Below the pieces are notes generated by a model. That model saw only the letters and a program-made list of their open reading frames with translations. It did no database searches and was not told where the DNA came from. A stretch of 64,000 nucleotides of DNA, from positions 2,127,583 through 2,191,582 of the forward strand of contig NZ_BNEB01000002.1 in the NCBI RefSeq assembly GCF_016860545.1, in the 5' to 3' direction. Numbering within the stretch: position 1 is the first letter of the stretch; each line of letters opens with the position of its first letter. Below, in pieces: positions 9,418 through 17,629 of this stretch. Source of the DNA: Streptomyces asoensis. Lineage in GTDB: Bacteria; Actinomycetota; Actinomycetes; Streptomycetales; Streptomycetaceae. The translations under genes and the position numbers were made by a program.

Positions 9418-12400
9418 GACCGGCCGCCGACCCCGCTGTACGCGAACGACTGCCATGCAAAGGGATGTCCTCTGCGGGTGCGGCGCCACCGCCGCAGGTG
9501 CGTCAGCTGCATCTCGCGCAGAGCGTCGACGGGCGCCACGCCCTGAGCAACACGTCGCGCCATGCACCGGGCGGCCCGGTTGAGCTGCTTGGTCTCCGGC
9601 ACCGTGTACAGGGTGCAGATGACATGCTCCGCGCCGGAGAGCAGGAGGGCGGAGCCGAAGCCGAGCCACTCGGTGACTCCGGTCCGTACGGCCTCCGTGC
9701 CGGGCGGGGGCTGGAGGCCGAGGCTCTCGCAGCCCACGGTGATCACGTGGGACGGTACGGGGAAGGCCGGTCCCTCCGCCGGCCCGGCCTCGGTCCGGGC
9801 GGGCACCATGTCGGCCATCGCGACGCGGGCCGCGCCGCCCTCCGCTTCGGGACGGACACGTAGCCCGCCGAAGTAGGGATTGTCGGGTTCCGGGTCCACG
9901 TGGCCGACCAGATACAGCAGGCCGTGGTCCTGGTGGAGGGCACGGAAGACGGACGACAGCTCGGACTTGGTGCAAGGGCCCTTCTGGATGTGGCGGGCTT
10001 CGGGAGGCGGGTGGAACACACCCGTCACTCCGTCCTCGGCATCGGGACGCAGAACGGCCAACCTCATGGGTACCGGACCGCCCCGGGTACGGGGACGGCG
10101 GGTGAGGCAGTGGTCGACGGTCGCCCAGCCGGGTACATGCAGCACTCGTGCGGAGTCCACGACGCGGTGATCCCGGCCGGGGATCAACGGGAGGGCCGCG
10201 ACAGGGATGTGGCTCAGCCCCGCGGGCAGGGAGACCACGAGCGTGGCGGGCTCGGGACCCGACTCGGCGAGCCCGGTGGCCAGCGGAGGCGGCAGGAAGG
10301 CCCGGGACACGCGGCTGAGCAGGGCCAGTTCGGGGACGGCTGCGGCCTCCGGGCGGCCTCGCGACGTGTCCTCGGCGGAGCTGCCAGGGTCCGACAACGG
10401 TCCCGCGCTCACCCGCTCGCGGAGTGCGGCGTTGCTCTCGCCGGGGCGTCGCACGGGCAGTGCCGCGCGCAGTTCGCCATCCGCGCGCGCCGCCTCGGAT
10501 GCGGGGCCGATGGACCGGTCGCCGTACGACCAGCGCCCGTCGGGCGACCGTACGGCCCAGTAGTACCTGTCCTTCACGGTGATCGCGCTCCAGTACCAGC
10601 AGCGGCCGGCCAGGGCGAACAGCGCCCGGTCGAGGTCGAGAACGCCGTCGGTGCCCGTGGTGCCGGGCAGCAGGCGCCGTCCGCCGATCGCGACGGCGGG
10701 AGGACGGCGTACCGGGCTCAAGCCCAGCTCGTACAGGGCCGAGAGGTTGTCCGTCCTGGAGCCGGGCGACGGCCCTGCTCCGACCGTCGGCTCGAGCTCA
10801 GTCGCCGTGACTGCGTCCAGCAAGGCCAGATGACGGTCGAGTTCGGATGCGTCGAGCCGTCGGGGCAGCACCTCGCCGCGGGCGGTCTCCAACATCTCCG
10901 CGACCAGCGTGGCGGTGTCCGCTCCGGAACCACGGCTCGCCAGGCGCAGCGCCGTGGCGTACGCAGTGAGCTGCATCCGTTCCCACAGTCGGCGCCCGCG
11001 TGCCTCTCCCACCCGGTAGCGCGCCTCGTGGACGGCGATGAGCGCGTGGACGGCCTGGGTCAGTGCCGCTTCCTCGTCGCCGTCGAGTTCTTGCGCCCGG
11101 GCGAGGGCCAGCCGTGCGGCTACGGCGGCGAGAGGGCGGTCGGCGGCGCGCAGCATGGCGAGTGCCGCCAGCGCGTCGCGTCGCGCGTCATCCCTGGTCG
11201 ACTCCGTCTCGACCAGCACGAACGCGGCCTGTAGGCGTCGGCGGACCGACTCCTCGTTTGTCTCATGGATGTCGGCGCGGGCGTCCGAGTGATGGGCCGT
11301 GGCCCGCAGCGTCTCACGGGCGCCCTCGGCGTTGCCCACCCGCACCATGAGCTGAGCCAGCCACAGTTCGGTCTCGCGCAGCAGCCGCTGGTCGAGGGTG
11401 CGCACCGCGATGAGCCGCATGGCGTGGATCTCCCCCAGGAGTTCCACCAACGGAGCCGACTCCAGATGGCCTCGGACGTGTTCCAGCCACAGCCGACGCG
11501 CGTGTCGTCGGCAGCGGCGGGGGCTCAGCAACCCGAGGGCCTCCGTCCTTGCTTCGGCGGCCGCGGACTCCTCGCCGTTGCGGAGCCGGAAGCGGGACAG
11601 GTCACCCAGACACCAGCCCAGCACGGTGCCTCCCACGTTCCGGGCCTCTTTGACGGCCTCACGGGCGGCGAGCAGCGCCTCGGACTGTTCGTCGCGCAGG
11701 AACAGCACATGTGCCCGGGCCATGGTCAGTAGGGGGACGCACTCGGCGGGGAGCCCCTCCGCGGACAACCGCTCGACGAAGGGAGCGCATGCCTGCCGAC
11801 CGTTCGAAGCGAGGTCCAGTGCCGTGGCGAAGAGCGACCACCGTCCTCTCAGGACCATCGAGAGTCTGGCCCGCCACGGGATGAACCCGAAGACCGGGCC
11901 GACCGCGGTCCAGGTCTTACCGATGACACTGCGATGCAGATGCACGGCCTGAATCAAGGTGAGCGCGATGGCGTAGCAGATCGCGTCCAGCCACCACCAT
12001 GCCGGGTCCAGCCATGCGGCGGTCAGAGGGGGAGCCGCCGCCACCAGTACGGCGGGCCGGGAGACCCGGACGAGGCGCCACAGGGCAGCCAGCGGGCCGC
12101 AGGCCAAGCCCATGACGACGACAGCCGGCTGCGCCAGGCCGACGAACCGCAGCAGCTGTGCGACGGCCGTGCCGATGACCAAATGGTCGAGGAGGGCGGG
12201 GAGGAGGGCCGCCCGCCAGTGGATGTGCAGGCTGTCCGCGTGCCAGAGACCGATGGTCCTGCCCGTCGTACGACGTCTGCTCAGCATGAGGGTGCCCTTG
12301 AGGGAACGAGGCAGCAGGGACAACGCATAGCTCGTGGAGATGCCCGTCATCGCGAGCAGGACGTCCTGGAAGCTGATGGTCTCCTCGGCCGCACGGTCCT

Positions 12401-12500
12401 CGGCACCGCCCCGTCCGGCCAGCCAGCGCTCGGCCGCCTCCTCGTCGCACATCTCCGGGGCGAGTCGTCCGGCTCGCGCGGATGTCCGCTCAGTTGACAT
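9414..12500 (-). CDS. Membrane-anchored TPR-CHAT protease (CHAT operon gene 3)
   Basis: A protein of 1028 residues from ATG 12500, chosen because GAGGAGAG lies just upstream; it overlaps the previous gene by 11 bp. Residues 85-190 contain several hydrophobic helices (LVIGTAVAQLLRFVG, AAPPLTAAWL, ICYAIALTLIQAV). A long TPR-like alpha-solenoid spans about 200-640. The C-terminal third is a CHAT domain, the caspase/HetF-type cysteine protease family. A hydrophobic strand and LVGHVDPE give the catalytic His near 867, and VITVGCESLG gives the catalytic Cys near 924, followed by GSALLLSGAEHVICTLY and NRAARCMARRVAQG. Both catalytic residues are present, so the enzyme should be active. Known bacterial CHAT proteases act in regulated proteolysis, including gasdermin and Craspase immunity. 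The substrate here is unknown. Confidence 0.82.
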   Translation of the reverse strand: MSTERTSARAGRLAPEMCDEEAAERWLAGRGGAEDRAAEETISFQDVLLAMTGISTSYALSLLPRSLKGTLMLSRRRTTGRTIGLWHADSLHIHWRAALLPALLDHLVIGTAVAQLLRFVGLAQPAVVVMGLACGPLAALWRLVRVSRPAVLVAAAPPLTAAWLDPAWWWLDAICYAIALTLIQAVHLHRSVIGKTWTAVGPVFGFIPWRARLSMVLRGRWSLFATALDLASNGRQACAPFVERLSAEGLPAECVPLLTMARAHVLFLRDEQSEALLAAREAVKEARNVGGTVLGWCLGDLSRFRLRNGEESAAAEARTEALGLLSPRRCRRHARRLWLEHVRGHLESAPLVELLGEIHAMRLIAVRTLDQRLLRETELWLAQLMVRVGNAEGARETLRATAHHSDARADIHETNEESVRRRLQAAFVLVETESTRDDARRDALAALAMLRAADRPLAAVAARLALARAQELDGDEEAALTQAVHALIAVHEARYRVGEARGRRLWERMQLTAYATALRLASRGSGADTATLVAEMLETARGEVLPRRLDASELDRHLALLDAVTATELEPTVGAGPSPGSRTDNLSALYELGLSPVRRPPAVAIGGRRLLPGTTGTDGVLDLDRALFALAGRCWYWSAITVKDRYYWAVRSPDGRWSYGDRSIGPASEAARADGELRAALPVRRPGESNAALRERVSAGPLSDPGSSAEDTSRGRPEAAAVPELALLSRVSRAFLPPPLATGLAESGPEPATLVVSLPAGLSHIPVAALPLIPGRDHRVVDSARVLHVPGWATVDHCLTRRPRTRGGPVPMRLAVLRPDAEDGVTGVFHPPPEARHIQKGPCTKSELSSVFRALHQDHGLLYLVGHVDPEPDNPYFGGLRVRPEAEGGAARVAMADMVPARTEAGPAEGPAFPVPSHVITVGCESLGLQPPPGTEAVRTGVTEWLGFGSALLLSGAEHVICTLYTVPETKQLNRAARCMARRVAQGVAPVDALREMQLTHLRRWRRTRRGHPFAWQSFAYSGVGGRS

Positions 12501-13596
12501 CGCTCTCCTCGCGCCCGGTCCTCGGAGTGTGCCCACGCCGTCGCGCAAGGCCGACGAAGACGTCGTGCAGCGCCTCAATCGCCATGGCACGGTTGTCACG
12601 GGTGAAGGAAACCCTCGACAGCGCCGGGTCGGCCCGTTCCACGCGCCTGATCAACAGCAACATACGGAACCCGAAGGCTTCGAGGGCCGTCCAGGCGAGC
12701 ACCAACCACACGAGGAACGGAGGGACGAGCCACGCGATCAGCACCCGCGCCGCCAGCCACACCGCGAGGGGCGAGCTGCGCAGTGATCTGCTGAACGGCG
12801 CATAGGCCAGGATGGGCCACCACCAGCCGTACTCGACTGTACGGAGACCCACGGCGAGGAAGCAGATCGCCCCCAGGGCGTACTCCACAACCAGTGACGC
12901 GGTCAGCACACGCACGCGCGACAGGGCCAGAGGTGTGCCGAGGTCCGCTCCCTCGCGCAGTCCTTCGGCCGACATCAGCCTGCTCAGCAGCGGTGAGCCT
13001 CGCTTGCCGGTGCGCACGGCGAGGTCGGCCGTGCTCGGCGGCGGAGGCAGCCGGAACGCCTCCTGCCCCGTCTCTCCCGCGCGTCCGTCCGTTCCCCTCA
13101 TGAAGGCGGCGTCTCCACCGGACCCGCGGGACCGGTGCCGGGCCGCGGCGCTCAGTACGAAGTCGGCGGTGAGTCCGAGGCGGTGGAACGGGGTGCTCCC
13201 GGAGACTTCGGCGGTGGTCTCGGCCAACGCGGCCACGAGATGGACCGACGTGACGTGCGCATCGCCGGTCAGCCGTGCCCAGCCGGGCAGTTCAAGCAGG
13301 AATTCCCGTAAGTCGTCAGCCGGGAGCGGGGGTTCCGCCGGACCGCCGCCGACCGGGAAAGGGCGGGCTGCCGCCTCCCGGGACCAGCTGAGCCGCTCGG
13401 CGGGGATGCCGCCGGCGAGCAGCACCGTGCGCCAGCCGGCGGGTTCCTGCGCCGCGCCCAGAGCAGCGATCAGGTGCTCGTGGCGCACGTGAGGGGAACG
13501 GTCGAGCGCCGCCGCGTACTGGGCGCGCAACACCAGGGCGGCGATCTCGGAGCTGACGCGGGCACCACCCCAGCGTTCGCCGAGGACAACGGTCAT
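12490..13596 (-). CDS. Membrane protein with an N-terminal ClpN-like repeat pair (CHAT operon gene 2)
   Basis: A protein of 368 residues whose ATG overlaps the upstream stop as ATGA, with GGGAG seven bases before it. Residues 15-70 (ALVLRAQYAAALDRSPHVRH, EHLIAALGAAQEP, LLAGGIPAERL) match the Clp N-terminal repeat, and a second, weaker copy lies at about 95-155 (ARLTGDAHVTSVHLVAALAE). In ClpA/ClpC this double repeat binds adaptors and substrates ahead of AAA+ modules; here no ATPase follows. Residues 230-320 carry three or more hydrophobic segments (VVEYALGAICFLAVGL, WPILAYAPF, LIAWLVPPFLVWLVLAW). It may deliver or dock clients for the CHAT protease at the membrane. Confidence 0.72.
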   Translation of the reverse strand: MTVVLGERWGGARVSSEIAALVLRAQYAAALDRSPHVRHEHLIAALGAAQEPAGWRTVLLAGGIPAERLSWSREAAARPFPVGGGPAEPPLPADDLREFLLELPGWARLTGDAHVTSVHLVAALAETTAEVSGSTPFHRLGLTADFVLSAAARHRSRGSGGDAAFMRGTDGRAGETGQEAFRLPPPPSTADLAVRTGKRGSPLLSRLMSAEGLREGADLGTPLALSRVRVLTASLVVEYALGAICFLAVGLRTVEYGWWWPILAYAPFSRSLRSSPLAVWLAARVLIAWLVPPFLVWLVLAWTALEAFGFRMLLLIRRVERADPALSRVSFTRDNRAMAIEALHDVFVGLARRRGHTPRTGREESDVN

Positions 13597-14339
13597 GAGG
13601 AATCTCCCTGGGCGGGCACCGGCAACGGCTCGGGGTCGGCGATGGGATCGGGGGAGGACGGGGGCAGCGGGGGCGACGGCTCCGCCGTCTCCCGCGGCAG
13701 GTAGCTGACGGTCAGGAAGGAGAGCCGTCGGGCGCTCACCGCGACCGCGTTGACCTGAGGCAGCACGGATGCCTCGGTCTCTCCCGGGGGGCGGTACAGG
13801 ATGTCCCCGCGCAGGGTCAGCTCACGGTCCCCGTGCTCCATCGGCACGCGGCTGTAGCTGTGCAGCACACCTGCCAGATATGTGCCGTCCTCCAATACGC
13901 AGCCGACGTAGACCTCGGCGTCCGGGTGTTCGCGGAAGAGCAGCCACCAGGAGGAGATCTGCGGTTCCAGCCGACGGGCCCGGTCGTCCCATCGCTGTCT
14001 CACGGTTCTCGGGAGCGATTTCGACCAACGGCCCGCACCCGCCGCGTACGCGAGGGCGCAGGCGATGGCCATGGCGACTGCTCCCCAGACCGCGACTGCG
14101 TCGAAGTGCACAGTGGCGTAGGCCTGCGGGCGGCCGACGAGCGCGCGGAAGGAGGGCGAGAACCACAGGTCCAGGCGGGATCCGGCCTCCAGCGCGGCCA
14201 CGACGACGACGTCCACGACGACACTGGCGAAGAGGATCGACACCAGTTCCTGGAACGCCGTGTACACACGGCCGGGCACATGCCGGGCCAGGGCGCGGTG
14301 GTAGACGTAGCCGGGAAGAGCGAGAACGAGCAGCAGCAT
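13593..14339 (-). CDS. DUF6338-like membrane protein (CHAT operon gene 1)
   Basis: 248 residues from ATG 14339. The N-terminal LALPGYVYHRALARHVPG matches the LPGY/F-x-Y start typical of DUF6338 proteins, followed by hydrophobic segments near residues 25-50 and 80-100. A cytoplasmic beta-rich domain (SSWWLLFREHPDAEVYVGCV, YLAGVLHSYS, LTLRGDILYRPPG) and a Pro-rich tail follow. The ATG has no ribosome-binding site. A strong GAGGAGG (14369-14375) instead sits five bases before an in-frame ATC at 14361-14363 that would add eight residues (IPTSVAGL), and no ATG/GTG/TTG/CTG lies between that ATC and the upstream stop. The function of the family is unknown. It is the first gene of the operon, with its promoter in 14364-14470. 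Confidence 0.7.
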   Translation of the reverse strand: MLLLVLALPGYVYHRALARHVPGRVYTAFQELVSILFASVVVDVVVVAALEAGSRLDLWFSPSFRALVGRPQAYATVHFDAVAVWGAVAMAIACALAYAAGAGRWSKSLPRTVRQRWDDRARRLEPQISSWWLLFREHPDAEVYVGCVLEDGTYLAGVLHSYSRVPMEHGDRELTLRGDILYRPPGETEASVLPQVNAVAVSARRLSFLTVSYLPRETAEPSPPLPPSSPDPIADPEPLPVPAQGDSS

Positions 14340-14472
14340 GAGGCCGGCGACGCTGGTGGGGATGGCTGCCTCCTCGGACGGCGAAAATCGGTGACGGATT
14401 GTCCACCTCGCCGGGTGCGTCCCGATAGTATGCGGGCAGAATCATCCCCGCTCACCCTCTTTGAGGAGAGAA

Positions 14473-14667
14473 GTGCCGGAGCAGTACGATGAGTTGACGT
14501 CCGTCCCCCTGGAGACCAAACCTCCCGGGGAGGCCTGCGAGCCGGACGGGCTCGAGGAGGGCCGGGACGATCCGCTGGGGGACCCGCTGGGTGATCCCGT
14601 CCCGGTGGAGAAGCCTCCCCGCGCCTCGGCGCCCCCACCGCCTCCGCCTCCCGCACGCCCCCGATAG
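14473..14667 (+). CDS. Small proline-rich protein divergent from the CHAT operon
   Basis: A GTG start at 14473, with GAGGAGAG directly upstream (14463-14470), gives 64 residues beginning MPEQYDELTSVPLE; TTG 14461 is an in-frame alternative. The chain is acidic in the middle, with a repeated DPLGDP unit, and ends in a run of seven prolines then PARPR, so it is likely disordered. There is no signal peptide or membrane segment. It starts about 110 bp from the divergent CHAT operon and may share its regulatory region. Function unknown. Confidence 0.5.
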   Translation: MPEQYDELTSVPLETKPPGEACEPDGLEEGRDDPLGDPLGDPVPVEKPPRASAPPPPPPPARPR

Positions 14668-14751
14668 TCGCGGCGCTCGGCGGCACGGGCTGGGGCGGGC
14701 CGGAGGTACCGGCCCGTCCACGGTCCTGGGGTATCGCTTTCGGGGGGCGGG

Positions 14752-14826
14752 TCAGGGCAGCTTGATCGGGGTGGAGTCGTCGCAGTATCCGGCCGTCGAG
14801 CCCGCGTTCTTGCAGCAGTAGCCGAG
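14752..14826 (-). pseudogene. Fragment of an unknown Cys-rich protein end
   Basis: The minus strand reads HLGYCCKNAGSTAGYCDDST then PIKLP and a TGA at 14752-14754. This looks like a natural C-terminus, but upstream of about 14826 the sequence changes to a LacI-like relic on the other strand, so only a fragment survives. Its identity is unknown. Confidence 0.25.
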
Positions 14827-14892
14827 GTGGTGGACTCGCTCCAGCACCTGATCGACCTGGGGCACACCAGGATCGGCTACCTCCGCGGCGAG
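14827..14892 (+). pseudogene. Scrap of a LacI-family regulator
   Basis: About 22 codons read VVDSLQHLIDLGHTRIGYLR, the conserved HL-x-x-LGH-x-RIGYL segment of the LacI effector-binding domain. There is no start, helix-turn-helix or continuation: past 14893 a different frame encodes the end of an ABC ATPase. It is a relic of a deletion or recombination. Confidence 0.4.
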
Positions 14893-15049
14893 GAGGATCT
14901 GGCTGCTGATCGTGGCCCTGCTCGCCCGGAACGGCGTGCCGTTCTCCCAAGTGTCCGCGCACCGGGCGACGCTCGAAGAGGCATACATGCAACTCACCCG
15001 GGACACGGCGGAGTACCGGGGCGTCCCGGCGGGGGAGGCCACGCGATGA
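14893..15049 (+). pseudogene. C-terminal end of an ABC-transporter ATPase
   Basis: Reads IWLLIVALLARNGVPFSQVS then HRATLEEAYMQLTRDTAEYR to TGA 15047-15049. The TLEEAYMxLT motif closes many ATP-binding subunits of ABC-2 exporters in Streptomyces. The nucleotide-binding motifs are all missing. The stop overlaps an ATG (15046) in the ATGA style of an ABC operon, so this is the remnant of the ATPase once paired with the downstream permeases. Confidence 0.5.
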
Positions 15050-15556
15050 CAGACACCCCCAACACTGGTGGCCGAGGGCGTCGCGTGCGCCGTCGGCCTG
15101 GTCTCCGCCGCGGTCACCGTTCCCCTCGGGGAAGGCAGTGCGCTCGGCAGGGGCTTCCGTGTCTTCCCCGTCACCGCGGCGACCGAAGCGCGCGTCGTGG
15201 CCGGAACCGGCCTGCTCTGCGCAGCCGCCGCCGTGCTCGCTCTCGGCGTCGGTGCCCTGCTGCGGCGCAGCGGCCCGGCGGTCGCCCTCGTCACCGCGTC
15301 GATCGTGCTGCCCTTCCTGCCGGCCACCTCCGGCGTACTGCCCCCGGACATCTCCCGGTGACTGCTGCGGGCCACCCCGCCCGCGGGCTTCGCCGTCCAG
15401 CAGACCCTGCCGCAGTACACGCAAGTGCTCAGCGTGTACGAGCCGTCGACCGGCTACTACCCGCTCGCCCCCTGGGCCGGCCTCGCCGTGCTGTGCGGAT
15501 ACGCCGTGCTCGCCTTCGGCCTGGCCGTGGTGCGGCTGCGCGGGAGGGACGTATGA
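15050..15556 (+). pseudogene. ABC-2 permease relic with in-frame stop
   Basis: The frame from GTG 15068 reads EGVACAVGLVSAAVTVPLGE and further membrane segments (GLLCAAAAVLALGVGALL, VALVTASIVLPFLPA) to DISR, where TGA at 15359-15361 interrupts it. The same frame resumes at once as LLRATPPAGFAVQQTL and ends WAGLAVLCGYAVLAFGLAVV then RLRGRDV at 15556. The stop probably replaces a Trp codon (TGG). The N-terminal part that would follow ATG 15046 is also out of frame. The gene was the partner of the intact permease that overlaps its end. Confidence 0.6.
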
Positions 15557-16389
15557 GCCTCCGAAGCGGTGCACGACCCACGAGCACGGCCGACGGGGTG
15601 TGGCGAGAGGACTTCGCCCGCGCCCTGCGCGCGGAGTGGACGATGCTGCGCACCGCAGGGGAAACGGGCAGGTTGCTCCTGATCGGCCTCGTGCTGACCG
15701 CGGCCGTCGGCGGCGGCAGCGTCAAGGCCGTGAAGTGCCCGGACGCGGGGTGCGGCCAGGACGCCGTCAAGCTCGCCCTGACCGGCGTCACTGTCGGGCA
15801 GGCGGTCATCGCCGTCTTCGCGGTGCTGGCCGTCAGCGGCGAGTACGCCACCGGGATGATCCGGACCACGCTCATCGCAGTGCCGAACCGGACGCCCGTC
15901 CTCACCGTGAAGGCGACGATCCTCACCGCGGTCGTCCTGGCCTCCGGCACGGCTGCCGTCCTGGCCTCCCTCCTCGCCGGCCGCCACATCCTGCCCGGCA
16001 ACGGCTCCACCGAGGCGCACGGCTATGCCCCACTCTCCCCGGCCGACGGCCCGACCCTGCGGGCGGCCGTGGGCTCCGTCCTCTATCTCGTCCTGATCGC
16101 CCTGCTCGGCCTCGGTGTGGCGACGGGGGTACGGGACGCGGCGAGTGCCGTCGGGATCGTGCTCGGGCTGCTCTACCTCTTCCCGACCGTCGCGCGGGTC
16201 GTCGGTGACCCGGAATGGCAGCGTCACCTCCACCAGATCTCGCCCATGACCGCCGGGCCGGCGATCCAAGGCACCGCCCGCCTGCACGGTCTGCCCATCG
16301 GTGCGTGGGCCAGCCTGGGCGTGGTCGCCGCGTGGGCCGCGGCCGCGCTGCTGGTCGGCGGCCTGGTCCTGCACAGGCGCGACGCGTAA
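15553..16389 (+). CDS. ABC-2 type transporter permease
   Basis: 278 residues, with the ATG overlapping the preceding relic's stop (ATGA). The N-terminus EDFARALRAEWTMLRTAGET is the usual cytoplasmic start of ABC-2 permeases. About six membrane segments follow (LLLIGLVLTAAVGGG, QAVIAVFAVLAVSGEYATGM, AVVLASGTAAVLASLLAG, VLYLVLIALLGLGVATGV, AVGIVLGLLYLFPTVARVVG, SLGVVAAWAAAALLVGGLVL). The motif SGEYATGMIRTTL is characteristic. Such permeases export lipids, drugs or peptides with a separate ATPase. Here the ATPase and sister permease are decayed, so the protein is probably not functional unless it pairs with a distant ATPase. Confidence 0.75.
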   Translation: MSLRSGARPTSTADGVWREDFARALRAEWTMLRTAGETGRLLLIGLVLTAAVGGGSVKAVKCPDAGCGQDAVKLALTGVTVGQAVIAVFAVLAVSGEYATGMIRTTLIAVPNRTPVLTVKATILTAVVLASGTAAVLASLLAGRHILPGNGSTEAHGYAPLSPADGPTLRAAVGSVLYLVLIALLGLGVATGVRDAASAVGIVLGLLYLFPTVARVVGDPEWQRHLHQISPMTAGPAIQGTARLHGLPIGAWASLGVVAAWAAAALLVGGLVLHRRDA

Positions 16390-16558
16390 CTGAATCGGGC
16401 CGACCGCGAGTGCGGTGATGTCGGATCCCCATGACTTCAGAACGAGAAAGAGGCTGAACGGCCCGCCGCATCGTCCCGTACGACCCAAGACCCGGCCGGT
16501 CCGGTGCCCGCAGTCTGGTGCCGCAGACATCGGCGGACATCCCGGGAGGGCGACGGAC

Positions 16559-17587
16559 ATGAGTGTGCGCGTGGGCATCAACGGCTTCGGCCGCATCGGA
16601 CGCAACTACCTCCGCGGCGCACTGGAGCGCGCGGAGAGCGGCACCGGAACGCCGATCCAGGTCGTGGCGGTCAACGACCTCACCTCGCCGGCCGCGCTGG
16701 CGCACCTGCTGGCGTACGACTCCACCTACGGACGGCTCGGACGCACGGTCGAGCACGACGAGACCTCCCTGACCGTGGGCGGTCACCGCGTCCGCGTGAC
16801 AGCCGAACGCGACCCCGCCGCACTGGGCTGGGCAGATCTGGGGGTGGACGTCGTCATCGAGTCGACGGGACGATTCCGCACGCGTGAGCAGGCCGGTCGG
16901 CACCTGGCGGCCGGTGCTCGTAAGGTGCTGCTGTCCGTGCCCGGCAAGGATGTCGACGCCACCGTGGTCATGGGTGTCAACGAAGGTGCCTATGATCCCG
17001 ACCGTCACCACGTGGTCTCCAACGCGTCCTGCACCACCAACTGCGCGGCTCCCATGGTGAGGGTGATCGACGACTCCTTCGGCTTGGTGAAGGGTCTGAT
17101 GACCACCATCCACGGCTACACCAACGATCAGGTGGTACTCGACGGGCCGCACAAGGATCTGCGGCGTGGCCGCAGCGCCGCCCTCAACATCATCCCCACG
17201 TCCACCGGTGCCGCCCGCGCCGTCGGCCTCGTCCTGCCGGAGCTTGCCGGAACGCTTGACGGAATCGCCGTACGGGTCCCGGTCGAGGACGGGTCGCTGA
17301 CCGACCTCAGCCTGATCCTGGAGCGGCCGGCGAGTGTCGAGGAGATCAACGCGGCGTTCCGTGAGGCCGCCGACGGACCGCTGAAGGGAATCCTGCGCGT
17401 CTCGGACGCGCCGATCGTCTCGCGCGACGTCGTCGGCGATCCGGCCTCGTGCGTCCTGGACGCTCCGCTGACGCAGGCGCACGGAGAACTGGTGAAGGTC
17501 TTCGGCTGGTACGACAACGAGTGGGGCTACACCAACCGGCTGCTCGACCTCACCCAGTACGTCGCCGACCGGCTTCCGCGCAACTGA
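16559..17587 (+). CDS. gap: Glyceraldehyde-3-phosphate dehydrogenase
   Basis: 342 residues from ATG 16559 with GGGAGGGCG upstream. GAPDH converts glyceraldehyde-3-phosphate to 1,3-bisphosphoglycerate in glycolysis. It shows the NAD-binding start VGINGFGRIGRNYLRGALE, VAVNDLTSP, the catalytic cysteine in SNASCTTNCAAP (near residue 158), the substrate loop SALNIIPTSTGAA, and the C-terminal WYDNEWGYTNRL. As the second or third gap copy expected in a Streptomyces, and sitting next to carbamate kinase and the AdhE/PPDK/PFL genes, it probably serves ATP supply under low oxygen. It is followed by the carbamate kinase gene after 42 bp, likely as an operon. Confidence 0.93.
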   Translation: MSVRVGINGFGRIGRNYLRGALERAESGTGTPIQVVAVNDLTSPAALAHLLAYDSTYGRLGRTVEHDETSLTVGGHRVRVTAERDPAALGWADLGVDVVIESTGRFRTREQAGRHLAAGARKVLLSVPGKDVDATVVMGVNEGAYDPDRHHVVSNASCTTNCAAPMVRVIDDSFGLVKGLMTTIHGYTNDQVVLDGPHKDLRRGRSAALNIIPTSTGAARAVGLVLPELAGTLDGIAVRVPVEDGSLTDLSLILERPASVEEINAAFREAADGPLKGILRVSDAPIVSRDVVGDPASCVLDAPLTQAHGELVKVFGWYDNEWGYTNRLLDLTQYVADRLPRN

Positions 17588-17629
17588 CAACTTCACCCCC
17601 GACTCCCGCGCACTCTGGAGGACCGAACC

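Noticed and set aside
9418..9975. N-terminal extension of the 1432-residue gene into the CHAT gene
   Set aside because: It would be read within the CHAT catalytic domain in another frame. The GTGA overlap at 9417 and the hydrophobic N-terminus fit better.
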